From Podarcis raffonei (Eukaryota > Chordata > Lepidosauria > Squamata > Lacertidae): a DNA stretch of 64,000 bases. The position numbers and the translations under genes are program-made. Below are positions 1 through 14,799 of the stretch, in pieces. The notes beneath the pieces were generated by a model. It made no database searches. It was not told where the DNA came from and saw nothing but the letters and a program-made list of their open reading frames with translations. Position 1 is the first letter of the stretch. Each line of letters begins with the position of its first letter. Location: NCBI RefSeq assembly GCF_027172205.1, contig NC_070616.1, positions 15,118,001-15,182,000 of the forward strand, given 5' to 3'.

Positions 1-886
1 ATAGCCCTTGTGGGAACTCCCACCTGTAAGGAATTGTGTTGAGTCTCAGCAACTTAGCCAAATCTGAGTAGGTGGCTCTCAAGTCCAATAACTGTTTAGG
101 AATATCTCGGTAAATTTCCACCCTTTTCTCTTGTATCACAATTGAGTTTTTGAAGTGTAGGCCTAGTATTTTATCTCTCTCCTCCCTTGATCTCAAAGCT
201 ATTAAGCAGTCTCTGGATCTATCTTTTCTTACTAATCTTCCCAACCGAAAAGCCGATACAATTTTGAAATCAATTTCTTCTTTTAAGTCCCAGAACTTTG
301 TAAACTCTGTTGTCAAAAGTCCTTTCAAATCTTCTTGTTCAATTTCTGGGACTGCCCTTAGTCTGAGGTTGGTCTCGCGATTTTTCAATTCCACCAACGA
401 GAGATAGGTTTGTTGGTCCCCTATCTGTTTATGAAGAGGCTTGACTTCCGCTTTAACTTCCTCGACTTCTTTTTTAGCTGATGTTGCAATTTGAACGGCT
501 TCCCCTGCCAGTTTACGATTCTCTTCTGTTGCTCCTTGCAATTTTTCAATTGCTTGGGTATGTTGGGAAACCTGATCTGTCAATTTCTGGATCGAGGATG
601 TTGCTTGGTCAATTTTTGTTGATTGGTTATCAATTTTTTGATTTATTGCTGACAATTGTTCCAAAACTTGTTTCAGTACTGCCTCAGCTCCTCCTGCTGC
701 CATATCTTCCTCTTCAGATTTTTCAGGCTTTTCGGTTTCTACTTTTTGTGTCGCAAGCACAGCTGGAACTGATAATCTACGTCCCTGAGTTAAAGTTGTT
801 TGCAAAAGCTGTGCTTGCTTTTTTGCTTTCTCTTTCTCCTTAGCTTCCTTAGCTTTGGCTGCTCTTGTCTTTCCTGTGCCACTCAT
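1..886 (-). CDS. LINE-1 ORF1 protein, partial at left edge
   Basis: Reading the minus strand from ATG 886-884 gives 295 codons with no stop up to the window edge. The product starts MSGTGKTRAAKAKEAKEKEK, a basic head. A Glu/Gln/Lys heptad-like coiled coil follows at about residues 65-165. Next come an RRM-like stretch with LRLRAVPEIEQED near residue 185 and a basic C-terminal domain with VEIYRDIPKQLLDLR near 260. This is the layout of L1 ORF1p, the trimeric RNA chaperone of LINE-1. No ORF2 is visible because it lies off the left edge. The ORF is uninterrupted, so the copy is young or recently active. Confidence 0.85.
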   Translation of the reverse strand, partial: MSGTGKTRAAKAKEAKEKEKAKKQAQLLQTTLTQGRRLSVPAVLATQKVETEKPEKSEEEDMAAGGAEAVLKQVLEQLSAINQKIDNQSTKIDQATSSIQKLTDQVSQHTQAIEKLQGATEENRKLAGEAVQIATSAKKEVEEVKAEVKPLHKQIGDQQTYLSLVELKNRETNLRLRAVPEIEQEDLKGLLTTEFTKFWDLKEEIDFKIVSAFRLGRLVRKDRSRDCLIALRSREERDKILGLHFKNSIVIQEKRVEIYRDIPKQLLDLRATYSDLAKLLRLNTIPYRWEFPQGL

Positions 887-1905
887 CAGTCAACGTTCAA
901 GGTCAAGTGTTGTAATCCCATGGGAAAGGCAAGTCCAGAATTAAAAACAGTCTATTGAGAGAAGGTAAACAGAGAAACTTTCCCAGGCCTCTATATTCCC
1001 AATGTCCTCTAGGGGGAGTGCCACCAAAGTTTTAGTAAGAAGAAGGTAACTTTCCGCAATTAAAGTCTCTTTGTTCCAACTTTAAAAACAATTTTAAAAG
1101 CAAATTAGTTCCAGCACGCTAAAAGAAAGGTCCTGCAGAGCCCTTTTAAACATATAACAAAGTTCCAGCAAGGTGCCTGCAATTGTATCCACTTCAGCTA
1201 GGTGAGCTCAAAATTACACTATCCAGTTACAAAAGTATCTGGAAGCTTGCAACAGTTCCGCAGTTTAAACAACTTTACCCGGCCACCCGGGAATTTGGAG
1301 TTAGAGTCTTCCCTTGCCCTTGGGGTGTCCGCTCCAGGTCAATTTTATGCTGTATTTATTCTTTAAAAGTAAAATTCAAATGTGCACGAAAGTCCCGATT
1401 TAAAGCTTCAAAGCTTCCCTGTTCACAGCGCTTTCCGCTCTTTAGACCGTCTGCTTTGATCTTGAAAGCAGTGTCGGAAGACGGACTTCCTCTTTCTCGT
1501 CTCCCGTTTTTAGCCAAATTTTCCGATTTGATTTGTAGAATCTTAGGTCCTTACTCACGGGTTTGATGTTTCAGCCCGATGTTTCTTGGAAGAAAGGTCA
1601 GCGCTCATCCGTGACAGCCGCGCGGCTTCGCCTCCGCAGAAAGAGCGATGAACCCACAGCACCGCTCCCCCTCCTTCACTCCGGAGCCCCTTACGGGGTT
1701 CCTTTTGTGATTTCGGGGTCGCTCCAGGTGCCCGCCGGGTCCCACGGCCACGGACTCACTCTGCCCGTGGTTTATCTTGATGGGTTGCCGCTGCGCCGTC
1801 GCGAGCAACCCTTTTCTGCGGTGCCCCTCTTCAGAGCTCGAAGAGGTCCGCCATCACGGTTTTGCGCCGCCTCCGGAAGTCGGATGGTATTAGTTTAAAA
1901 ACCAC
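887..1905 (-). mobile_element. LINE-1 5' UTR and internal promoter region
   Basis: This stretch directly precedes the L1 ORF1 start on the minus strand. It changes from AT-rich (887-1300) to CpG- and GC-rich (1560-1880), as expected of an L1 5' UTR that carries an internal promoter. Long plus-strand frames over 1183-1898 show no protein homology I recognise and look like antisense shadows. The exact 5' boundary, somewhere in 1880-1960, cannot be fixed because the other end of the element is off the window. Confidence 0.55.
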
Positions 1906-2109
1906 CAGGTCTGTCTAAAAAGCCAGGACAGTCCAGCAACAAGTCAAAGATGGCTGTTATGGGATGCTCTTCATTGCAAGTTCTTAAGGGAAGATTGGGC
2001 AGGAATCCCCTGGAGATTCTTTAGGGGCAGGATTTGCTCTCTGAGGGTAACAGGTCAGATCAGATGATCCCTTGAGCCCTCTCCATCTCAGTTTCTCACT
2101 GACTATTTA

Positions 2110-2760
2110 ATTACTTATTTCATAAAATTCATACACCGCTCGGTTGTAAAAAAAACACAACAACAACCCTCCAAGTGGTTTACCAATAAGATCAAATTCT
2201 CACTAAGAAAAATCAACAATAATTTAAGACTTTCAAAATGTCAAATTAACAATGAATTAAAAACAGATTAAAACTTTCTAAACATCTGGGTAGCCTTGTC
2301 TAAAAAAGAACGTTTTTAGCAGGCGCCAAAAATAGTACAGCAAAGGCGCCTACCTGAAATCAATAGGCAGGGAGTTCCCAAGTGCAGGTGCTGCTGCACA
2401 AAAAGAGGGATTTCTTCCAAATGGGGAATGGGTATTATGTGGCACCTGCGGCAACACCAGTTTCACCAATCGAAGTGGTCAAGGGGGCCTATATGGGGTA
2501 AGACGATATCCTGGGTAAACTGGTCCCAAGTTGTAAAGGGCTTTAAGATACTAATAGTAACAGCTTGAACTTGACCTGGAAGCAAAGTGGCAAGCAGTGC
2601 AGATCTCTGAGCACAGGTGGTATATGCTGACGTGGCCTCACTCCTGTAAGCAATTGTGCTGCAGCATTCTGCACTAATGGCAGCTTCCGGATCAAGTGCA
2701 AGGGAAGCCTCACATAGCTGCAGAATCTGCTCTTGGAGGGCAATGGGTCAAACTAGATGT
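2110..2760 (-). mobile_element. Old L2-type LINE 3' fragment
   Basis: The minus strand reads the conserved L2 end of ORF2 in pieces: LVQNAAAQLLTG, then HIPPVLRDLHCLPL, then a decayed form of the [15 protein letters not shown] block. The AT-rich 3' region runs to about 2110. Frameshifts and substitutions are many, so this is an ancient copy. It lies in the TYW1 intron beyond exon 5. Confidence 0.55.
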
Positions 2761-2846
2761 CCTCCTGTGACCCACCCACCCACCGCATCTCAGTTTCTCA
2801 CCAGCTCTCAGTATCAATTCTAGCAGGAATGACAAAAGGGACTCAC

Positions 2847-5800
2847 AGTGTTGTAGTGATCAGCATAGAGAGAATTCCCCAGGCCAAAGACAGCATATCT
2901 CAAGCCCTTCAGGTACGTTTTGCCGACTCGAAAGTCACTGGATGCTTCTTCTAGCCACTTGCAGAACCACACGGCATTCTCTGTTGGCTTCCCATCTGTG
3001 TAAGTGGCAACTAAGAAGACGCAGATGTTCTTGCTGCTTGTCTGGAGAGATTCCCACCAAAGGGAGGAAAAATATTTTTCTCTGTTATTATTTTTATGCC
3101 TCTCCCTCATAGAATTGTAGAGTTGGAAGGGATCCCAAAGGCCATCGAGTCCAACTCCATGCAATGTAGAAATCACTGCTAAGAAATATTAACTGCATGG
3201 AGTACGGGTTTTCTCAATTGTATGTTTTAGTTCACTAACCAATTACCGTATTTTTCGCCCCATAGGACGCACCGCCCTATAGGACGCACCTAGTTTTTTT
3301 GGGGGGAAATAAAGGAAAAAAATTATTTCCCCCCCAGGCACGGGGCTGGCGCGGGGGAAGCCCGAGCTTCCCCCGACCCCAGCCCCCAGAACAGCCTGCT
3401 ATCCGCAAGCCTAGGGAGCCGCGCCGGTCTCCCCAGGCTTGCGGAGAGCTGCGCAAAGCCCAGGAGCGCTCTTCAGCGCACCGGAGGCTTCGGAACGCAG
3501 GCAGCTCTGCACAACCTTTGGGAGCCCGGCGCAGCTTGGCCCCGGGCTCCCGAGGGTTGCGCAGAGCTTCCTGAAGCCTGGAGAGTGAGAGGGGTCGGTG
3601 CGCACCGACCCCTCTCACTCTCCAGGATCAGTGAAAGCCTGTATTTGCCCCATAGGACGCACCCACATTTCCCCTTCATTTTTGGAGGGGAAAAAGTGCG
3701 TCCTATAGGGCGAAAAATATGGTAAACAGTAGAGCGGCATAAAACGGCAGACGGAAAAATAAGTGAGTCCTCTAAAGCAAAATGCACCCTTTCTCCCAAG
3801 TGATTAATTCACTAGATCTGCATAAATTTGCACCTCAGAAAATAAGTGAAGACTTCTAAAGTGAAATGCATCACCTGTCTTTGAACAAAGCTCACATCCA
3901 TTGCAGGAAACGCTGTCTCAAAAGAGGAACCCCCTTCTGCTTCTCTTGCACACAGGGCAAAGGCCCTTGTTAACTACGGATTTAGAAGTACTTGCATTAA
4001 AATATCATATTCGAGTTTTTATGTCTGCTGACCCATTTCATCAGGGGTACCTTTTTAAGTCAATCGAAATGTTTTTTAAATCAATTACACAGTACATCTT
4101 TGCGAATTTAAAGAGTTATCATCACTCAATTCCTGGCCATCGATCCGTAGTCATCAGTATGTGGCATCTCTGAATGCCCAGAGCAGGAGGGGGGAATCCT
4201 TTTCAGCCCAAGAGTCCTGCTCAGGAGGCACTGAAAGCCACCAACTTGGATGGCTTTAAAACAGGATTAGACATAGACATGGAAGAGAGGGCTATCAAGG
4301 GCCACTATACATAATGAAAGCTATGCTCTGCCTCCCCAGCTGGAGGCAGCAATGCTTCCTGAATACCAGTTGAAGGAAGTGCTCTTGCACTCAGATCCTT
4401 CTTGTGGCGTTTCCCACTGGTGCCTGATTGGCCACTTTGAAACAAGGATGCTAGACTAGATGGGCCTGATTCATCAAGCTCTTCAGTGGTGGGTGGGAAC
4501 CAACGAAAAGAGTGGGTGTGGTCAGAAGCAAAAGTGAGCAGTGGATGCACTTCTTAGCTTTGTAGCTTGGCTACACTGCAACCCTTCCAACATACGATCA
4601 ATATACTATCCAGGCAAGCCGTTCAAGGCCCCATTCCAGGCCAAAGGTTCCTCACTGGCACACTTGTTATAAACATATACACTTTTGCACACCCCTGCAA
4701 TATACCGTATTTTTCGCTCTATAAGACGCACCCAACCATAAGACACACCTAGTTTTTAGAGGCGGAAAACAAGGGGAAAAAATATTCTGAATTAAATGTT
4801 GTTGAAGAGACTTTGCGCGGCGATCCCTGAAGCCAGAACAGCAAGGATTGCTGTGCAGCAATCCCTCTTGCTGTTCTGGCTTCCGCGATAGCTGCGCAGC
4901 CTGCATTCGCTCCATAAGATGCACACACATTTCCCCTTACTTTTTAGGAAGGAAAAAGTACGTCTTATAGAGCAAAAAATACGGTATGCTATTAAGATAG
5001 AGTCGGTGAAAGCGAGTTTCATCAGGTTTCCCCATTTCCTGAGGCCCATGCATGTGTGAATCAGCTTTGAAGGTTGTCAACCTTTCTCCTGATAGGAGTC
5101 CATACATGCTTCCTACAGATGGACGTTGACAATGGCTTCTACAGATGCACTTTGTCCTGGAAAAGTGTTTATCCAACACTGCAGCTACCTGGCAGGGAAA
5201 GTTGCACTTCTGGAACTTCCCCTGCCACACAGCCGTTAACAGCACAAGAGCCTAGTTAAGGAGGAAAGCTGGCAATGCCTGAGGTGCCTCCAAGCTGGCC
5301 TCCACCAAAGAAAATGAGAAGCAGGGGGGAAGAACGACCAACCTCGTCTCCTAGACAGTCGTCGGGGTCATAGTCCTTCATGTTGATGACTTCGGCAGGC
5401 AAGTTAAGGGAGGCAACAGACTCAGCAAGTATTGACGCAAATCTCTGCAAAGAGAAAAAGAAAATAATTATAACAATATTTATTCAATTTCTGGGTAGGT
5501 TGCAACAATTGAAAATACAACATTAAAAACATTTTTAAACGAATCACAGCTGCAAGAATAAGGTGGTTTCTAAATAGATTATGTGTTTCTGTGTGTTTGT
5601 TTGTATTGCTGTAAACTGCTTTGATACTGTAGCACAGCAGTGCGTATATGTGTCTTCAGTAAATACTTTTTTATTGTATTTGTTTATTTATTGCTCTTAT
5701 TCTCCACCTTTTTCTCCAAGAAGCTCAAGGTGGAATTCATGGTTAATCCCCACAACAACCCTGTGAAGTAAGTTAGGCCAAGAGGCAGTGACTGGCCCCA

Positions 5801-8015
5801 AAGCATCACCCATTGAGCTTCATGGACAAGTGGGGATTTGAACTTGTGATCTATGGTTACAGGGGGTTCCATGGTCTAAATCAGAAGAATTTCAAATTTT
5901 TATTTCAAAGGAGAGATGAAGAAATGAATTAAGTTCCTCTGAGCACAAACAGAGTGGCTTCCCCTGAACAATAACAGCCACCACCACACCCACCCACCGA
6001 AAGAAGATTCACTTTTTAATCTCACTGGTTTTATCACAGAACTGACCTTTGCTGTTCCAGTCTGAGAACCAAAAAAAATCTTCACCCCAGTGACATGGAC
6101 TTTGTCAGTGCTGGGGCCTTTCTGCTCTCCTGCAAGCCCTTCTGTAGCAATTTGGGGAAGGCTTGATTTTCTGAGTTGATTTCTATTCTGCAAAATAAGA
6201 AATATAAAACTGCAGGAGTCCTAAAGCACCAGTCTTCAACCAGTCCAGACCCAAGACACATCACTGACTCCCAGGCTGCAACGTGGGACCCACATTTCCA
6301 CTTTGAATTTATGCATCTGCAGCTTACATAGTCTTTCAACAAAGTTGAAATTAATTAAGTCAAAGTTTGGCTTAATTTTATTACATATGTATAATACAAA
6401 TAATGAAATAACACCTCCCCCCCACACACAAACCACAGTATGCAACAATTTGGAATGCATGAGATACTGAGAATTTAATAAATGTTTATATTAAACTGAC
6501 ATAATATTTATTTTTTACTTACTTGTTCTTTGATTATCATTGTACTTCATTTGATATCCCCAATCTAGATACATATGTGTGGATTGTACTAACTTAATAA
6601 CTTTTAATTTTAAATGGATGTAGGTGCCAATTTATTTATGGAAGGTAGCAAAGTCATTTCCTGCAATGTTTGGTAGCTACGGTACATACTGTATCAGGAT
6701 CAAAGGGGTTATACTGTAACTTCTATGTAAACCAAAATTGTTAATAAATAAATATATATACTGAATAGTGCTAATACCGTATTTTTCGCTCTATAACACG
6801 CACCCGACCATAACACGCACGTAGTTTTTAGAGGAGGAAAATCCGTAGGCATGCCACCCGTAGGCATTCCCTCCATAACACGCACAGACATTTCCCCTTA
6901 CTTTTTAGGAGGAAGTGAGTGTTATGGTGCAAAAAATACGGTAATACATGTTCTTTAGCAGCCACCATGCGCTAGACCCCTTCTTCAGGAAAGGTCACCA
7001 AGAACACCAAGGATGCTGGAACAGTGGGGGAAAGTACCTGCTTTTTGGTCTTACTGACAAACTGGATGCAGAGCCAAAGGCTGATCCCAAACACCGCTCC
7101 AGAGTACAAGTAGAATCTGTTCAGCCACAAGAAGGCCAGGTGAGCATAGAGGCTGCCCCACGTCTCCATGGTCATATCTGGAAGAAAGCAAAAATGCAGT
7201 GGACCTGTTTAACAGGCCTGTTTAGGATCACGGTGGAACACAAACCTCTTCCTCCAGACTTCAACACTTGAGGTGTACAGTATATATATTTTAGAACCCA
7301 CACTATTCTTCTCTCTTAAACAACATGTATATGCTGCTTGATTATGAAAAACAAAACAAAAGTTTGCAGTTTGCAAAACAGACACAGTTTGCAGTCTAAG
7401 CAGTTTGCAATAATATATTGATACGGAAAATAAGGAGTTGGCTCTTGCTGCCCAACTCCCCAAGGGACTGAGTCCCCCGAGTCCACGATGGGTCAGAGAT
7501 GGATGGAGGCAGCATGCAGTGAAAGCAAGGCGGTTCTTTATTTTTCTGTTGCAACAGAGTTCCCCCCTATTTTCTACATCAATATTCATGTGATTATTGT
7601 TTCCAACTATTTTAATGTTATCTACTTATTGTTTACGGACACAGGTGGCACTGTGGGTTAAACCACAGAGCCTAGGACTTGCCAATCAGAAGGTCGACGG
7701 TTCTAATCCCCATGATGGGGTGCTGAAAAGGGTACCGGGAAGGCACCTGTCTGATGTCAAAGAGCAGGGAAGGGCAGGTGCTGCCACCCTAAAAGATCAA
7801 ATTCTCACAACAGCGGAGCAGGAATTATGTGAAATTGTTGCGGACCATTCTACGACATGAGGGCGAAGGGTGGGTAAAAAATCAAACAGACCATAATAAC
7901 AACTGGTGTAAGCACACACAGAATCTGTTCGGTTCCTTCCAAAAAACCCAATACCAATTCAGCTTGAAAACGATGTCAGGGCTGTTTCCCGAGCAGGCAC
8001 GCAGTCCTTACCCAT
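2847..8015 (-). CDS. TYW1: TYW1, tRNA-yW synthesizing protein 1 (5' part)
   Basis: TYW1 is a radical-SAM enzyme with an N-terminal flavodoxin-like domain. It makes the tricyclic imidazo ring of wybutosine at position 37 of tRNA-Phe. Five coding exons are visible: 8015-8012, 7177-7038, 6187-6047, 5444-5343 and 3041-2847, all with GT/AG sites and phases that fit (194 residues). A hydrophobic segment at about residues 14-42 matches the human N-terminus. The flavodoxin domain carries KIFFGSQTGTAKRF (FMN phosphate loop), YDPDD, CVFLVATYTDG and YAVFGLGNSLYADHYN. The radical-SAM half must lie beyond the left edge. The start is placed in exon 1 because ATG G joined to exon 2 gives M-D, as in human TYW1, while the next ATGs are internal. 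Confidence 0.93.
3105..3185 (-). repeat. Antisense copy of the shared SINE/CR1-like tail
   Basis: The segment reads AGAATTGTAGAGTTGGAAGG on the plus strand. This is the reverse complement of the tail seen at 43440-43490 and 58950-59005. It lies in the TYW1 intron just upstream of exon 5. Confidence 0.5.
3244..3724. mobile_element. TA-flanked MITE (CCGTATTTTTCG family), long copy
   Basis: The ends are inverted: TACCGTATTTTTCGCCC at the left and GGGCGAAAAATATGGTA at the right, each with TA at the edge as in Tc1/mariner-type insertion. The copy is 481 bp. Its GC-rich centre (3330-3640) is itself partly palindromic. Long frames on both strands come from that GC-rich palindrome and are not genes. 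No transposase is present. Confidence 0.75.
4195..4545 (+). mobile_element. CR1-like LINE 3' end
   Basis: This carries the reptile 3'-end signature: GAGGGCTATCAAGG, then CTCTGCCTCC, GAATACCAGTTG, GATGCTAGACTAGATGGGCC and a closing CCTGATTC. At least ten relatives occur in this window. It lies in TYW1 intron 4. Confidence 0.6.
4703..4986. mobile_element. TA-flanked MITE (CCGTATTTTTCG family), 284 bp
   Basis: TACCGTATTTTTCGCTCTAT at the left mirrors ATAGAGCAAAAAATACGGTA at the right, with TA at both edges. The inside repeats the ATAAGACGCACC motif and has a short inverted core (CAGAACAGCAAGGATTGC and its complement). It is non-autonomous. Confidence 0.8.
5672..5885 (-). mobile_element. MIR-like CORE-SINE
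   Basis: In reverse complement this reads a tRNA-like head (GATCACAAGTTCAAATCCCC), then a core with TGGGTGATGC and GGGGCCAGTCACTGCC, then a tail with AGCTTCTTGGAGAAAAAGG and an AT-rich end. The order matches MIR and the other copies in this window. Confidence 0.6.
6775..6943. mobile_element. TA-flanked MITE (CCGTATTTTTCG family), short subfamily
   Basis: It has the same terminal TACCGTATTTTTCGCTCTAT as the other two copies. The repeated inner motif is ATAACACGCAC instead of ATAAGACGCAC, so it is a different subfamily. It is 169 bp with TA at both edges and lies in TYW1 intron 2. Confidence 0.75.
7638..7735 (+). mobile_element. Sauria-type SINE, tRNA-like head only
   Basis: GGTGGCACTGTGGGTTAAAC, then CCTAGGACTTGCCAATCAGA and GGTTCTAATCCCC give the A and B boxes of the SINE head. 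The body and the Bov-B-like tail are missing. It lies in TYW1 intron 1. Confidence 0.65.
8012..8015 (-). CDS. TYW1: TYW1 exon 1 coding end: four-nucleotide start
   Basis: The minus strand here reads CCTAGAG-ATGG followed at once by the donor GTAAGG. Only ATG plus one G is coding. Joined to exon 2, which starts AT-ATG-ACC after the acceptor TTCTTCCAG, it gives M-D-M-T-M-E-T-W; human TYW1 starts M-D-P-S-A-D-T-W. If this exon were skipped, translation would have to start two or four residues later. Confidence 0.7.
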
Positions 8016-8170
8016 CTCTAGGCAATCGAGCGGCAGCAACAACCACAGCAGCTTCCAGCCTAGCGGGTGGAAAAGAGGTTTACTCTCGAGGAGCAGCCCC
8101 ACGAGCTCCTGGAAGGGGCCATCTTGCCCACCCCGCGGGATTCTGGGAAGGCTGCATTAACCCCTTCGAG
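8016..8170 (-). promoter_or_regulatory. TYW1: TYW1 5' UTR and probable promoter
   Basis: A CpG-containing, moderately GC-rich block lies just upstream of the first coding nucleotides on the minus strand. It includes GGCAAGATGGCCCC, a YY1-type motif often found at start sites of housekeeping genes. The transcription start is inferred to be near 8110-8130 but is not mapped. Confidence 0.45.
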
Positions 8171-8867
8171 GTGGCAGTTTCTGCAAATGTCTCGCCCCTT
8201 ATCTTTCCCCTCAACGGATGTTAAAAGATTTCGATTGCGGATCGCGGGCAGGAAAGTTTGCCTCTCCCCCGCCCGACCTTTAAGTCCCATTGAACTCAGA
8301 AGGGGGTTACTTTGGAGTAAATCGTGTCAAGAATTTGGGCGGCTAATTTTGCAATACCCTCCTCCTCCTCCCCCCCCCCAATTTTATTATTTACCGTACT
8401 GTACTTTATTTACGAATCGCTTCCCAGGAAACAACTCAAAGCGATTTAACAACAATAAAAGCATAAGCTCCCCTGATAGTGTCCCTGACAAGGAATTTAT
8501 TTTCATTTTTCTGAATGAGAAAGCAAAACATTCAATACTGTACAATTTTCCAGAAGACGTCTTGTTTTAACTAAAGACGGAGCTTGGAGGGAGCAGAGAA
8601 ATTCCGTGTCACTGTAAAACATGTAAAACAATCACAGCAAAACAACCAGAAGTCTATGATTTCTGGCGGAATCTATGGTCCTGTGTCAGAATTCTGATTA
8701 TTTCACTCGTGTAAAAAGGCCGTTGGGAGGACGGTGAACTTGCTAAATCATGAAACTCAGAAATTAAAATCACATCGAACTTGCTAAGTATGTATGAGGA
8801 TGAAAAGCTGGTCTTGTTGACATTTTCATATCCACACCTTCTGAATTCCCTCTTCTGTATCAGTATT

Positions 8868-9085
8868 AAGTGTATTTTATTGTTATTATGTATTATATTT
8901 ATATCCTCTCTTTTTCTCCAAGGTGCTCATTGTCGACCATGGTTCTCCCCCTCCTCAGTTAATTCCCACAACAACCCTGTGAGGGAGGATAGACTGGGAG
9001 GCAGTGAGTGACTGGCCCAAGGTCACCCAGTGAGCTTTATGGCCAAGTGGGGATTTGAACCCTGGTCTCTCGCACATCATTCTGT
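8868..9085 (-). mobile_element. MIR-like CORE-SINE in the TYW1-SBDS spacer
   Basis: In reverse complement it reads CCAGGGTTCAAATCCCC, CACTGGGTGACCTTGGGCCA, CACAGGGTTGTTGTGGG and CACCTTGGAGAAAAAGAG. Together with the LINE tail at 9180-9320 it fills most of the 1.3 kb between the two divergent promoters. I see no gene there. Confidence 0.65.
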
Positions 9086-9179
9086 CAGCACATAATTGAT
9101 TTCATTGGGGCATGTTATGACCGGGAGTCTCAGCAAAAACAACAACCCTAAATCTGTTAAATTACGGTTTGAATAGATT

Positions 9180-9320
9180 TGTTTTTAATTGTTTCAATTA
9201 CTTTTAAAGGATTACCTTTTATATGTTTTAACATTCGGTATTTTATCTGTGTTGTTTTACTTTGTGTAAGCCACCTCGAGTCCCGGTTTGTAAAGTTAAT
9301 AAATGTTTTGGGTTTTTTAA
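9180..9320 (+). mobile_element. LINE 3' tail (L2/CR1 type)
   Basis: The segment reads TTTTAATTGTTTCAATTAC, then TGTAAGCCACCTCGAGTCCC and a short AATAAATG end. This is the 3' end found on several L2-type copies here (compare GCCACCCTGAGCC near 21140). Confidence 0.5.
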
Positions 9321-9442
9321 AGGGGTGGGAATAGGAAACAACATCAGCTGGGAAGTACCTTCTTTGGTTTCAGTGGGCCAGGTAACTCTCAGGTAAACTC
9401 ATCTAGGAAGGATGCGCCGGAACAAGTCATCATGGGGTTTAA

Positions 9443-13991
<4,549 letters not shown>

Positions 13992-14029
13992 CCGCCGACC
14001 AATCCCACCCCAACCCCAGCAAGAACTGT

Positions 14030-14035
14030 ATTAAA
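14030..14035 (+). other. SBDS: SBDS polyadenylation signal ATTAAA
   Basis: ATTAAA lies 39 bp after the TAG stop and is followed within 20 bp by a GT-rich stretch (GTCGCCTGTTTGTGGGTTG). This gives a very short 3' UTR. A later site cannot be excluded. Confidence 0.55.
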
Positions 14036-14059
14036 GGCTCCCTCACGTCGCCTGTTTGT

Positions 14060-14700
14060 GGGTTGACCTTTGCTATTTTCCCAATTCTTGTTTGAGCTTT
14101 TCTTTGGGTGTTAATCCCACCCCAACCTTGGTGAGTGGTTGCATTTGAAGGCAACTTGGAGAATAAGAACCTTCTCATTTGAGTCGAAAGGTGGGAAGCC
14201 CTCCCTAGTCGGGTTGGTTCTGCTGGGACTATTTCCTTGTTCTTTGAGTGCTTAGTTGCAGGGGGTCAAGGGTCCACAAAATGCCAAAACGTCTTTCCTT
14301 AAAGACTGAAGAACTGCAGCAGGCTGTGGGCTGGGATGGCCACTTGTCAGAGAAGAAACTGACCATAGCCACTAAAAATAAATAAATGAAAAGCAAGCAT
14401 TGGCAGGCCTGATCCTGCCACAGCCTTAGTATGCAGCCCCCCTTCCCAGTTGCCTTTTCGTTGCCTGCTGTGAAGGGCAGTGACAAGAGAATGTTGAACG
14501 CGGTCTTCTGTGTGTGTGCCATGGAACCAGCTTGTGGGTTGCTGGGCCAGGAGGAAGATCTGTGTGCCCAGCCTTCTGCAGCTGGTTTTGAGTTCCAGCA
14601 GCACCACCATATGCTTTTAGTGGCTGCAGAGTCATTGTTCATGTTGAGGGACCCATCAAAGCACTGACCAGACACAGAAAAGCCAAGCTCCAGAAATAAT
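14060..14700. other. spacer between convergent SBDS and NF2-like 3' ends
   Basis: No conserved reading frame or complete known repeat is seen in these 640 bp. Minus-strand frames of up to 148 codons show no homology I recognise. The stretch separates the inferred polyadenylation sites of SBDS (plus) and the NF2-like gene (minus). Confidence 0.5.
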
Positions 14701-14711
14701 TGTTCAGATAA

Positions 14712-14774
14712 TTTATTTTGGAAAAAAGAAAATTATATTTACAATAACTTAAAATATAGAAATCAGTATTTATT
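14712..14774 (-). other. polyadenylation signals of the NF2-like gene
   Basis: Two AATAAA hexamers on the minus strand, at 14774-14769 and 14717-14712, end an otherwise plain stretch. They are the first such pair downstream of the inferred terminal exon and would give a 3' UTR of about 1.9 kb. Assignment to NF2-like is by position. Confidence 0.45.
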
Positions 14775-14799
14775 TCATAGATCAGCCTCTTGATCTAGC

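Noticed and set aside
1183-1898. Plus-strand frames of 111-127 codons
   Set aside because: They lie antisense over the GC-rich L1 5' UTR and show no homology.
3277-3799. Several overlapping GC-rich frames on both strands
   Set aside because: They come from the palindromic centre of a MITE.
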